DNA of 8,294 bases from Bacteriovoracales bacterium. GTDB lineage: Bacteria > Bdellovibrionota > Bacteriovoracia > Bacteriovoracales > Bacteriovoracaceae. Of the stretch, positions 1-5,996 are shown piece by piece (position 1 is the first letter of the stretch; the number at the start of each line of letters is the position of its first letter). The position numbers and the translations under genes are program-made. The notes under the pieces are model-generated. The model was not told where the DNA came from. It worked only from the letters and a program-made list of their open reading frames with translations, and did not search any database. Where the stretch lies: contig SKGZ01000057.1 in NCBI GenBank assembly GCA_007117175.1, forward strand, positions 1-8,294, given 5' to 3'.

Positions 1-15
1 AAAATAGGTATGACT

Positions 16-477
16 ATGAAAAATATACTATTTTTCTTCCAAGTAATGATCTTATTGTTAATCAATATTAATAGCTTTGCAGGGCCGGGAAGTTTGTCAC
101 ATTATTTTGATAAAGACGATGATTTTACTTTTCTTTACTACAAAGACCAGTCTCAATTTTATAATTACAAGGATGGTCAAATTATTATCTCCTTAAGAGA
201 TGAAAATCAAAATAGACAAATTAACTTAGAAAATGAACATGCAGATTTAGCAAGCTTATTTAAAGGATATAACTATAAGAAATTAAATGAGAGAGTCTCT
301 TCCTACTTAATAGAATTTTCTAATTTGAAAACGCTTAATTATATTATCCAGCAAAATGATAAATCAAAAGTGAATTATTTAACTATTTTACAACCTAAGG
401 ATCAAGAATCAATTTTATCTCAAAGTGTAGAGAGTAGAGTGGAAGCCATAATTCGCCACTTTATAAGTTCCAGGTGA
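16..477 (+). CDS. Small exported protein of unknown function
   Basis: I do not recognise this protein. Seen: 153 codons from ATG 16 to TGA 477. A second in-frame ATG lies at 10, but AGG at 6-8 is only one base from it and seven from ATG 16, so 16 is preferred. The N-terminus is a Sec signal peptide: Lys2, a hydrophobic core at residues 4-18 rich in Phe, Leu and Ile, then Ser-Phe-Ala before Gly23, a good signal peptidase I site. There is no lipobox Cys. The mature part, about 131 residues, has no Cys, is rich in Asn, Asp, Lys, Ser and Tyr, and starts with an acidic-aromatic stretch (DKDDDFTFLYY). It is predicted periplasmic or secreted. The gene is far more AT-rich than queC or the mutase (13 of 60 bases are G or C in 181-240). 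It converges on queC with 17 bases between and no clear terminator. Any promoter lies outside the window. Confidence 0.7.
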   Translation: MKNILFFFQVMILLLININSFAGPGSLSHYFDKDDDFTFLYYKDQSQFYNYKDGQIIISLRDENQNRQINLENEHADLASLFKGYNYKKLNERVSSYLIEFSNLKTLNYIIQQNDKSKVNYLTILQPKDQESILSQSVESRVEAIIRHFISSR

Positions 478-494
478 AGTCTTTTAATTAAAAT

Positions 495-1181
495 TTAGCC
501 ATATAAAATCGGATCATCTACACCAAGCTGCGCAAAAGCTCTTAACCTTAACTGACACGAGTCACAAACTCCACAGGCTACATCCTCCCTTTGGTAACAA
601 GACCAGCTCTTTTCCAGCGGAGCAGCTAATTGCAAACATTTTTCAACAATCTGAATCTTATTGTGATCGATAATAGGAGTTTCCACTGCAATGCCCCCAC
701 GGCTTCCTTGACGGATCACCTCATTAAACGCTCGATAATAGCTGGGACGGCAGTCGGGATAGCCCGGAGAGTCATCCTCCACAGCTCCAATAATCAAATT
801 ATCAAAACCCAATAACTCGGCCCAAGCAGTGGCCACCGAGAGCATAATAGTATTGCGAAAGGGCACATAGGTCATGGGAATTTGATCTTGTAAGCTAGCG
901 TCATTAACCGTGGAACCCACCTGTAGCTGGCGATCAGTCAAAGAGCTTCCCCCCAATTGCCCCAAAAAACTCAGGTCCACTTCCTTTCTCAACTCAGTAG
1001 GGATGTGATAAAAGTTGGCAATCAGCTGAAAGCATTCCCGCTCTTTTTCCTGAGTTCGCTGGCCATAATTAATATGAAGAGCCGCCAGTTGGTCTCCACG
1101 CTGATGGGCCAAAGCGGTGATTAACAGTGAGTCCATACCCCCGCTGATGAGCACCACACTTTTTTTCTTTTTGTTATTCAT
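495..1181 (-). CDS. queC: 7-cyano-7-deazaguanine synthase QueC
   Basis: QueC converts 7-carboxy-7-deazaguanine, with ammonia and ATP, into preQ0, the cytoplasmic precursor of queuosine in tRNA. Seen: the PP-loop SGGMDS at residues 13-18, which binds ATP; the family stretch around residues 101-111 (IPMTYVPFRNT); YPDCRP at 141-146; and the zinc site Cys195, Cys203, Cys206, Cys209 (SC then CGVCDSC). The length of 228 residues matches E. coli QueC (about 231), so the gene is complete. The ATG at 1181 is preceded by AGG only two bases away, with a GA-rich GTGAAGGGA further up, so initiation may be weak. No other queuosine gene (queD, queE, queF) is in the window. The gene is divergent from the putative toxin-antitoxin pair and convergent with the exported orphan. 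The enzyme call is secure. Confidence 0.97.
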   Translation of the reverse strand: MNNKKKKSVVLISGGMDSLLITALAHQRGDQLAALHINYGQRTQEKERECFQLIANFYHIPTELRKEVDLSFLGQLGGSSLTDRQLQVGSTVNDASLQDQIPMTYVPFRNTIMLSVATAWAELLGFDNLIIGAVEDDSPGYPDCRPSYYRAFNEVIRQGSRGGIAVETPIIDHNKIQIVEKCLQLAAPLEKSWSCYQREDVACGVCDSCQLRLRAFAQLGVDDPILYG

Positions 1182-1190
1182 TACCTGACT

Positions 1191-1219
1191 TTGTTATTCC
1201 CTTCACCTATCAATATATT
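1191..1219 (+). promoter_or_regulatory. Probable promoter of the toxin-antitoxin pair
   Basis: TTGTTA at 1191-1196 (four of six to the -35 consensus) and TATATT at 1214-1219 (five of six to the -10) are 17 bases apart, the ideal spacing. Transcription would start near 1226. That lies downstream of the possible GTG start at 1220, so it argues for the ATG at 1295 as the real start of the first gene. A weaker alternative is TTGCCA 1259-1264, 18 bases, TATTAT 1283-1288, which would give an almost leaderless message. Confidence 0.45.
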
Positions 1220-1220
1220 G
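1211..1220. repeat. 10-bp palindrome over both divergent -10 boxes
   Basis: CAATATATTG reads the same on both strands and covers the predicted -10 elements of both queC and the toxin-antitoxin pair. It could be a half or full operator for the HTH protein encoded at 1588-1890. Short AT palindromes also occur by chance, so this is only a candidate. Confidence 0.3.
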
Positions 1221-1238
1221 TGATCTTTATAGAGTCAA
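1212..1238 (-). promoter_or_regulatory. Possible queC promoter
   Basis: On the minus strand, TTGACT (complement of 1233-1238) matches five of six -35 positions, and TATATT (complement of 1212-1217) matches five of six -10 positions. The 15-base spacer is shorter than ideal. It would start transcription about 30 bases upstream of the queC ATG. The -10 sits inside the same palindrome as the opposing promoter. Confidence 0.35.
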
Positions 1239-1294
1239 TTGAATTTAAAACAATTGAGTTGCCAAATATAGCAACTTTGTGGTATTATTTCAAA

Positions 1295-1585
1295 ATGGAT
1301 CGTCGTGAGTACAAAGTCAGTCTTATCATTAATGCGGTCAAAGTTACTAAGGTCATTATAGATCCTCATTATGAAGAAAAGCATGCTGAGAGCATTAACG
1401 ATGAAATTATTCTGGAATTAGTTAAAACTTTAGATGGTAAATACTTTGAACCCGATGATGTGAAAGGCCATTATGCCTATTTTGTGACAGATCAAATAGA
1501 GTATAGACAAAAAAACTATCGATTGATTTGGTTACTAGAGGAAAATGAAATTTATATTGGTGTTATTAATGCATACAGGAGATAA
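1295..1585 (+). CDS. Putative RelE-fold/DUF4258-like toxin
   Basis: This is a probable toxin of a type II toxin-antitoxin pair. Seen: 96 residues from ATG 1295, with an N-terminal beta-strand stretch (residues 7-22), then K29-H30-A31 followed by a helix (residues 34-45), and a C-terminal strand ending NAYRR. That order, a His-Ala helix start followed by terminal strands with a basic end, resembles DUF4258/BrnT-type RelE-fold proteins; this is pattern memory, not a search. Context supports it: the gene ends two bases before an XRE-type regulator, in the toxin-first order seen in HigBA and BrnTA, and the pair is AT-rich (18 of 60 G or C in 1321-1380) beside a GC-richer queC and mutase. An in-frame GTG at 1220 would add 25 residues, but it lies upstream of the predicted transcription start. 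No strong Shine-Dalgarno precedes ATG 1295. The protein could instead be a harmless small accessory protein of its regulator. Confidence 0.6.
   Translation: MDRREYKVSLIINAVKVTKVIIDPHYEEKHAESINDEIILELVKTLDGKYFEPDDVKGHYAYFVTDQIEYRQKNYRLIWLLEENEIYIGVINAYRR
1577..1582 (+). promoter_or_regulatory. Ribosome binding site inside the end of the toxin gene
   Basis: AGGAGA lies five bases before ATG 1588. Its first five bases are part of the last two Arg codons (AGG AGA) of the toxin gene. Translation of the two genes is therefore probably coupled, which fixes the start of the HTH gene. Confidence 0.8.
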
Positions 1586-1587
1586 CT

Positions 1588-1890
1588 ATGCCCTTTCCTA
1601 ACAAAAAAGAGATTAATCAGTCTCTAAAAAAATTAAATAAGCTTGAAGGAACGCTTGCCTTAAAGTCTGATGCTACCCCTTTAGAAAAATTTCGCTTTGA
1701 GCTTTGTCAAAAATTTATTATTTTTAAGAAGAATAATGGATTGAATCAAAAAGAATTAGCCGAGATGCTGGGAACAGATGAACCCAAGGTCAGTAAAATT
1801 CTTCATCATCGCATTGATGAGTTTTCAACCGATCGACTTATTGATTTGTACTCGAGGCTAGATCCAGATTTGAAGTTAAAAGTAAGTTAA
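1588..1890 (+). CDS. XRE/HTH_37-like antitoxin or regulator
   Basis: This is a DNA-binding protein, probably the antitoxin and autorepressor of the upstream toxin. Seen: 100 residues; a basic N-terminal helix (residues 5-20); a connecting segment (30-48); and a helix-turn-helix at about 51-75 with the XRE pattern LNQKELAEMLG, then EPKVSKIL as recognition helix. After it comes the stretch DEFSTDRLIDLYSRLD and a terminal beta-strand (LKLKV). The 'FS-x-D-x-L' segment right after the recognition helix is typical of the HTH_37 (PF13744) group, common in small toxin-antitoxin regulators. The AGGAGA site embedded in the upstream gene indicates coupled expression. It converges on the phosphohexomutase gene with 17 bases between them and no obvious hairpin. 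The HTH is secure; the antitoxin role is inferred from neighbourhood. Confidence 0.8.
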   Translation: MPFPNKKEINQSLKKLNKLEGTLALKSDATPLEKFRFELCQKFIIFKKNNGLNQKELAEMLGTDEPKVSKILHHRIDEFSTDRLIDLYSRLDPDLKLKVS

Positions 1891-1907
1891 AGAAACTCTA
1901 GGGAAAT

Positions 1908-3626
1908 TCAAATTCTCTCACAAAACTCTTCAATACTTCGCTTAATAGCACTGATAATCCCTGGCACCATACTTGCCTCTTCACCTGGTCTTAAGACAAT
2001 TTGCAAGTAGAATTTAATTTTGGGTTCAGTGCCTGAGGGTCGCAAAAACAAGGTGAACTGCCCATCGAGTTGCACTCGAATTAAATTGCCACTAGGCTCG
2101 CCATGTAAGTAATCAGAAGAATCGGTCACCTTAAATTCTCCTAACTGCTTGAGAGCTGATGAGCGAAAAAATTGCATAATACTTTGAATCTTTTCCATCC
2201 CTTGCTTACCAGGGTATTCAAGATTAATGAGCTCCTCTTGATGCGTGCCATACTTGTCATGAATTTCCTCTAAGGCCTGCACTAAATTCATCCCGCGAGT
2301 GCTCTTATAGTATAAAGCAGCTTCACTCATCAGTGCAGCAGCAGAGACTCCATCTTTATCTCTTACCGCTGAATGGGTCATAGAGCCAAAGGACTCCTCG
2401 CTGGCCATCACCATTTGAAAGTCATCCCCGTTTAACTCCAACTGCTTAATCACCTTGGCCATCCATTTAAAACCTGTCATGGTTTGATAGACCTTTGCTC
2501 CATAGTGTTCAGCAATGCGATCTTGCAATGAAGAAGTCACCAGTGTTTTGATTACCACTGGATTTTCCTTTAAAAGTCCCAACTGCTTAAGGCTGCTCAG
2601 TTTGTACTCTAATAATAAAACCGCAATTTCATTGCCGTTGAGAAATCGAGCCTCTCCCTCTCCCAAGTTGACCATCACCCCCATGCGATCGGTGTCGGGA
2701 TCAGAGCCAATGAGAAGATCTGCATTTTCTTTGAGCATTAAATCACAACCCATCTTCAAGGCTTGTAGTTCTTCCGGATTAGGTCTGGAAGTGGTGGGGA
2801 AATGGCCATCGGGTTGAGCTTGTTCTGGCACCATCATCAAGTGATGAAAGCCCAATTGTCTAAAAACCTCTCCCACTGGATGGGCCCCTGTTCCGTGTAA
2901 TGGGGTGTAGATAATTTTAAGCTCCGCCCCCTTCTCTTTGATTAAGTCCGGGCGCAAACTCTGTGCAATAATGGTTTGAAAATAGCTTTGATAAAAATCC
3001 TCACCCAAAACCTGGTTGAGTTCCTCTCTGATAGAGACATCACGGGGTAACTCTTCAAAGTTAATTTGGTAATAGCGGTTGATAATTTCTTGATCATAGG
3101 GAGGACTCACCTGGGCCCCGTCTTGCCAATACACTTTATAACCATTGTAGTCCTTGGGGTTGTGACTAGCGGTGATCATCACACCGCCCTGGCACTTTAA
3201 GGAGCGCACCGCAAAGGACAAAAGTGGTGTGGCGGTTTCTCTAGGCATGAGATAGGTCTGAATCCCCAGAAAATTAAAAACTGCCACCGCAATTTTAGAA
3301 AATTGCTGAGAACTGAGCCGTGAGTCGTAAGAGACCACCACCTTAGGATTTTGAAAATGCTCTTTTAACACCAAACCATACGCATAGCTAGCCTTGCTTA
3401 AGGTGTATTGGTTCAAGCAATTGGGGCCAAAGCCCACAATGCCCCTTAAACCTGCGGTGCCAAATTCTAAATCTTTATAAAAGCGCTCGATCACCAACTG
3501 GGGATCATTTTCCAATAAACTGAGCAATTCTTGGCGATCCTCTGCTGCAAAGCAGGGCATTTCGCTCCATTGTCTTGCTAATGCCAAAGCTTGTTCATCA
3601 CTTTTGCTCTTGATTTTGTCCTTCAT
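1908..3626 (-). CDS. Phosphoglucomutase/phosphomannomutase (alpha-D-phosphohexomutase)
   Basis: This cytoplasmic enzyme interconverts hexose 1- and 6-phosphates, feeding glucose-1-P or mannose-1-P into envelope polysaccharides and sugar nucleotides. All four family sites are present: GTAGLRG at residues 56-62; the phosphoserine loop TASHNP at 152-157 with catalytic Ser154; the magnesium site DPDTDR at 309-314; the sugar-specificity loop EESFG at 410-414; and the phosphate-binding loop RPSGTEP at 529-535. At 572 residues it matches the longer PgcA/PGM2 subgroup (B. subtilis PgcA is about 580), not the roughly 450-residue GlmM/AlgC type. In that subgroup, glucose-1-phosphate or phosphopentose are possible substrates; sequence alone does not choose. 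ATG 3626 has AAGGTGG five bases upstream. The gene is complete and intact, divergent from the ferredoxin gene. Confidence 0.95.
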   Translation of the reverse strand: MKDKIKSKSDEQALALARQWSEMPCFAAEDRQELLSLLENDPQLVIERFYKDLEFGTAGLRGIVGFGPNCLNQYTLSKASYAYGLVLKEHFQNPKVVVSYDSRLSSQQFSKIAVAVFNFLGIQTYLMPRETATPLLSFAVRSLKCQGGVMITASHNPKDYNGYKVYWQDGAQVSPPYDQEIINRYYQINFEELPRDVSIREELNQVLGEDFYQSYFQTIIAQSLRPDLIKEKGAELKIIYTPLHGTGAHPVGEVFRQLGFHHLMMVPEQAQPDGHFPTTSRPNPEELQALKMGCDLMLKENADLLIGSDPDTDRMGVMVNLGEGEARFLNGNEIAVLLLEYKLSSLKQLGLLKENPVVIKTLVTSSLQDRIAEHYGAKVYQTMTGFKWMAKVIKQLELNGDDFQMVMASEESFGSMTHSAVRDKDGVSAAALMSEAALYYKSTRGMNLVQALEEIHDKYGTHQEELINLEYPGKQGMEKIQSIMQFFRSSALKQLGEFKVTDSSDYLHGEPSGNLIRVQLDGQFTLFLRPSGTEPKIKFYLQIVLRPGEEASMVPGIISAIKRSIEEFCERI

Positions 3627-3631
3627 TTATC

Positions 3632-3638
3632 CCACCTT
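3632..3638 (-). promoter_or_regulatory. Strong ribosome binding site of the mutase gene
   Basis: On the minus strand AAGGTGG stands five bases before the ATG at 3626. It is the best Shine-Dalgarno in the window and fixes this start. Confidence 0.75.
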
Positions 3639-3643
3639 CTAGA

Positions 3644-3673
3644 TTGACAAATCAGTGCCCTGTCCAATAAATT
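3644..3673 (+). promoter_or_regulatory. Possible ferredoxin promoter
   Basis: A perfect TTGACA at 3644-3649 is followed, after 18 bases, by TAAATT at 3668-3673 (four of six to the -10 consensus). A better -10 lookalike, TATATT at 3673-3678, would need a 23-base spacer. The site overlaps the mutase -10 on the opposite strand. Confidence 0.4.
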
Positions 3674-3676
3674 ATA
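3671..3676 (-). promoter_or_regulatory. Possible -10 box of the mutase promoter
   Basis: The complement of 3671-3676 is a perfect TATAAT, about 45 bases upstream of the mutase ATG. No good -35 is found at 16-18 bases; the 17-base position has ATCATA, three of six. The promoter may need an activator, or the match may be chance in AT-rich DNA. Confidence 0.35.
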
Positions 3677-3721
3677 TTGCAGTGCATGAATATTATGATT
3701 TTCTACTAAAAAGGTTAAAGC

Positions 3722-3979
3722 ATGAGTAATCCAAAAAATAAACATAAAAGTAATACCAAAGGAAAATGGTATTGCACTGATCCTGATGATGAAGATGGAG
3801 AGGGCTGTATTGCCTGTAGTGTTTGCTATTCAGGGGCCCCGGACTTCTTTGCTTCTGATGATCACGGCAACGCCTATGTTTACAAGCAACCCACTACAGA
3901 TGAAGAAATTGAATTGTGCCAAGAGCAATTGGAACTTTGCCCTGTCAACTCTATTGGTCGAGACGCTCCTGAGGAGTAG
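3722..3979 (+). CDS. Small single-cluster [4Fe-4S] (or [3Fe-4S]) ferredoxin
   Basis: This is a cytoplasmic electron carrier of 85 residues with one iron-sulfur cluster. Seen: the ligand set Cys29, Cys32, Cys35 (CIACSVC) and Cys73 in CPVNSIG, the C-x2-C-x2-C...C-P layout of monocluster ferredoxins such as D. gigas ferredoxin and the Fer4_13/Fer4_15 families. With all four Cys present, a [4Fe-4S] cluster is expected. Two further Cys, 18 and 66, are not needed as ligands. The first 15 residues are basic and low-complexity; residues 19-28 and the C-terminus are strongly acidic. AAGG at 3711-3714 lies seven bases before ATG 3722. The start codon is good and the gene is complete. Its redox partner cannot be told from neighbours: it stands between a sugar mutase and pilin genes, neither a known ferredoxin user. 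Confidence 0.92.
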   Translation: MSNPKNKHKSNTKGKWYCTDPDDEDGEGCIACSVCYSGAPDFFASDDHGNAYVYKQPTTDEEIELCQEQLELCPVNSIGRDAPEE

Positions 3980-3991
3980 ACTTTATATTTT

Positions 3992-4009
3992 TGCCAATAT
4001 GTCTTGGCA
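3992..4009 (+). terminator. Weak hairpin after the ferredoxin gene
   Basis: TGCCAA at 3992-3997 and TTGGCA at 4004-4009 form a perfect 6-bp stem with a 6-base loop, 12 bases after the ferredoxin stop. Only CTTT follows, so it is a poor intrinsic terminator. It could equally be an operator upstream of the pilin operon. Confidence 0.25.
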
Positions 4010-4038
4010 CTTTCAGCATTTGATTGATCGACTCACTC

Positions 4039-4055
4039 GGCTAAGAGCCTATTTT
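4039..4055 (+). terminator. Short hairpin followed by TATTTT
   Basis: GGCT (4039-4042) and AGCC (4046-4049) enclose a 3-base loop and are followed by TATTTT (4050-4055). The stem is only 4 bp. With the hairpin just upstream it may end ferredoxin transcription, but both are weak. Confidence 0.25.
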
Positions 4056-4066
4056 GCCGCCCATTT

Positions 4067-4096
4067 TTGATTACCCTTACAATTACTTAAAATAAT
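4067..4096 (+). promoter_or_regulatory. Possible promoter of the prepilin operon
   Basis: TTGATT at 4067-4072 (four of six to the -35) is followed by AATAAT at 4091-4096 after 18 bases, or by TAAAAT at 4088-4093 after 15 bases. Both -10 candidates match five of six. Transcription would start near 4103, just ahead of AAAGG at 4108-4112. No well-spaced sigma-54 site was found in 3980-4117. Confidence 0.35.
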
Positions 4097-4117
4097 GAAG
4101 ATATAACAAAGGTTTGG

Positions 4118-5026
4118 GTGCGGCCAATGATGAGTTTGCAGATGAGTTTGCAGCGGCAAAAAGGTTTTTCTCTCATTGAAATTATGATCGCTCTTGGTCT
4201 TTTAGGGGTGGTGACTCTATTTGGAACAAAGATTGTTCAAGAGTCAGTGGCAAATCGCAAGGCCAATCAAGCGAGTATTGAATTAGCTGGTTTCTTAAGC
4301 ACCATGAATCGAACCCTGGTTGATCCAATCGCTTGTGGAGAAAACTTTCTTGGTCAAGATGCCACTCGCACCATCGGTTCAGGAGAATTTCTAAAACTTT
4401 TAGATGACAATGAAGAACCCACTAATATGGTAAGAATTGGAGATGCTATCGGCCCTAATCAATTATTGAACATTGACTTGATCGAACTTGAGCAAATCGA
4501 TGTCTCATCCTTTTCTATGACTTTTCATTTTTCTAGAAACTTTAAGGGAAAGGGGCTTAAGACTTTTAGTCGCACCATGCAGTTCTTTGCAGAAATTGAT
4601 GACGGCAGGATTGTAAGTTGCTTTGGGGTTTCAGAGGGAACCAGCGCAACAGTTGACGAGTTAACTTGTCAATTTAATGTGTTAAGAGGGGTTTTTGATG
4701 CTGGAGTAGATGATGAGGGCAATTTAATCTGTCGTAGAATTAATATTGCTACATCTCCTCATTGTAATCACACCAATGATGAATTTGTCTATGAAGTCAA
4801 TATCGGTGGGGATCCCCACGGTTGTATCCCCGTGTCGGGTGGGAGCTATCCGGAAGGAATATGCAGCGGCAATCAATTTATGATGGCCTTTACTGGTTTT
4901 GGCACTCCCTCTTGTCAGTCACTAGGAGCCTTAAGAGTTTTACCTGCTTTTGGTGACAATACTTGTAGTGGCAACGATATCGCCCTTGCCCCCAATTCGG
5001 GGTTGTTTAGAGCAAATTGCATGTAA
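4118..5026 (+). CDS. Prepilin A, type IV pilin-like protein (minor pilin)
   Basis: This is a class III (prepilin peptidase-dependent) exported protein, expected to enter the inner membrane and be built into a type IV pilus or pseudopilus. Counting from GTG 4118, residues 1-16 are a charged leader ending in QKG. Cleavage after Gly16 leaves FSLIEIMIALG, with Phe at +1 and Glu at +5 (Glu21), then a hydrophobic helix to about residue 37. The body contains a strand-rich part around 130-170 ending DDGRIVSCFG, and a Cys-rich C-terminal half (12 Cys from residue 168) including GVDDEGNLICRR, which resembles parts of the next two proteins. The start is uncertain: AAAGG is five bases before GTG 4118, but ATGs follow at 4127, 4130 and 4142. 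The leaders of the two next genes are 12-13 residues, which fits 4130 (12). Its stop TAA overlaps an ATG by one base, just ahead of gene B. Confidence 0.85.
   Translation: MRPMMSLQMSLQRQKGFSLIEIMIALGLLGVVTLFGTKIVQESVANRKANQASIELAGFLSTMNRTLVDPIACGENFLGQDATRTIGSGEFLKLLDDNEEPTNMVRIGDAIGPNQLLNIDLIELEQIDVSSFSMTFHFSRNFKGKGLKTFSRTMQFFAEIDDGRIVSCFGVSEGTSATVDELTCQFNVLRGVFDAGVDDEGNLICRRINIATSPHCNHTNDEFVYEVNIGGDPHGCIPVSGGSYPEGICSGNQFMMAFTGFGTPSCQSLGALRVLPAFGDNTCSGNDIALAPNSGLFRANCM
4130..4153 (+). repeat. Two tandem 12-bp copies at the start of prepilin A
   Basis: ATGAGTTTGCAG occurs twice in a row, encoding MSLQ-MSLQ in the prepilin leader. Each copy brings its own in-frame ATG, so gain or loss of a unit would keep frame but change leader length. 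Confidence 0.9.
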
Positions 5027-5027
5027 T

Positions 5028-5034
5028 GGAAGTG
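5028..5034 (+). promoter_or_regulatory. Ribosome binding site deciding the start of prepilin B
   Basis: GGAAGTG at 5028-5034 lies three bases before ATG 5038 (five from the end of its GGAAG core). This favours 5038 over the upstream in-frame TTG 5017 and ATG 5026. Confidence 0.6.
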
Positions 5035-5037
5035 AAA

Positions 5038-5985
5038 ATGAGTTTGAAGAGAAGAACAGAAAAACTACAAACAGGAGCGACCCTTTTAGAGTTAGTGGTT
5101 GCTTTGGGTATTAGCGCAATTGCAGCTCTTTATATTGGTCAATTGGGCTTACAGATGCAGCAAGCGTCTCGTATGTCTGAAAGTCATTCGCAAATTTCCT
5201 CATTCATTTCCCACGCGCAAACCTTATTTTCGATTCGAGGAGTTTGCTTGAATAATATTCAAAAAGTAGAATTTGAAGGATTTGATCCTATTGAGTTTGA
5301 AGAGCCGATTATTCAAGAAATCGATGGAGGAGGGGAAAGAGTATTGATGAGAGCTGGAGGAGATGAGGAAGTGGTAAAAGGGATGAGAATAAAAAGACTT
5401 GCCTTTCGTCTGGCAAGTCCAACTCAAGCTTTCTTTCATATGACTTTTGAAGATAAAAAAACTAAGCAAGAGATCACCCGTTCAGTACCACTGATGGTGG
5501 AGACAACCGAACCAGAGGGGGAGACGCAAAGGGTTACTAAATGCAATTTGGCATTAATGAACAGTGGCGAAGAGCACGATATGAGCTTAGTTTGCAATGG
5601 CGCTGGTACAACCTATTATGTCGATCCAGATACTGGCAAAGATTATTGCTTTCACACTGGTTTTTCCACCGTTCCTTGTCCCGGAGGACAAAGGGTGGTG
5701 GGGTTCATGGATCAAGACTTGGGTTTGACAGGGGGAGGGCAGCCCTCTCCGATGCGAGTTCCTGTTTGCGCACTCATGCCACCAGGAGCAGGGGGAACCT
5801 TAAACTGTGGCGCAAATCAGGTTTTAAAAGGAATTAATGCCGATGGAACTTTAAATTGTGTTGCACTGACCATCGGAGACTTAGAAAATTACTTTACCGG
5901 TAATAGCTTTTCATCCTGTGCAGGAGAGCCCAATCGAAGTTTTGCCATTGACTCAGGTTCTATTAACTTAATTTGTCCACCTTAA
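5038..5985 (+). CDS. Prepilin B, type IV pilin-like protein with Cys-rich C-terminal module
   Basis: This second prepilin has 315 residues. The basic leader MSLKRRTEKLQTG is cut after Gly13. The mature chain begins ATLLELVVALG, with Ala at +1 and Glu at +5 (Glu18), and a hydrophobic helix to about residue 37. Residues 70-170 form a pilin-type body of alternating strands ending RVTKCN. From Cys186 to Cys313 runs a Cys-patterned module: DPDTGKDYC, PCPGGQ, VPVC, GINADGTLNC, SSC and a terminal LIC. The same order recurs in prepilin C, so the two are paralogues over this part. Gene A ends 11 bases upstream and gene C starts 11 bases downstream; all three probably form one operon. In-frame TTG 5017 and ATG 5026 are possible longer starts. 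The function, minor pilin, is inferred; PilV/PilW-type names cannot be assigned from sequence alone. Confidence 0.88.
   Translation: MSLKRRTEKLQTGATLLELVVALGISAIAALYIGQLGLQMQQASRMSESHSQISSFISHAQTLFSIRGVCLNNIQKVEFEGFDPIEFEEPIIQEIDGGGERVLMRAGGDEEVVKGMRIKRLAFRLASPTQAFFHMTFEDKKTKQEITRSVPLMVETTEPEGETQRVTKCNLALMNSGEEHDMSLVCNGAGTTYYVDPDTGKDYCFHTGFSTVPCPGGQRVVGFMDQDLGLTGGGQPSPMRVPVCALMPPGAGGTLNCGANQVLKGINADGTLNCVALTIGDLENYFTGNSFSSCAGEPNRSFAIDSGSINLICPP
5593..5976 (+). other. Cys-patterned module in prepilin B
   Basis: Residues 186-313 of B match residues 199-319 of C in order and spacing of Cys, Gly and aromatic positions: a 'DP-x-T-x-K' turn, C-x2-G-Q, V-x-C, a GI-x-DG-type turn before C, SC, and a final I-x-C. 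In B it ends the protein. Many paired Cys suggest disulfide bonds formed in the periplasm. Confidence 0.7.
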
Positions 5986-5996
5986 GGTTATAAAAT

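Noticed and set aside
630..815. Open frame on the plus strand inside queC
   Set aside because: Antisense shadow of a certain gene, no start context and no protein-like pattern.
2515..2817. Open frame on the plus strand inside the mutase gene
   Set aside because: Antisense shadow; Ser/Arg-rich composition typical of a wrong frame.
4005..4020. TTGGCACTTTCAGCAT, similar to a sigma-54 promoter ahead of pilin genes
   Set aside because: The GG and GC elements are 8 bases apart, not the required 10, and the motif is part of the 3992-4009 hairpin.
3786..4070. Overlapping frame running through the ferredoxin gene and beyond
   Set aside because: The other frame carries the full ferredoxin Cys motif and ribosome binding site; this one has neither.
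5224..5837. Open frames on both strands within prepilin B
   Set aside because: Both lie within a gene with a clear prepilin signature and no start signals of their own.
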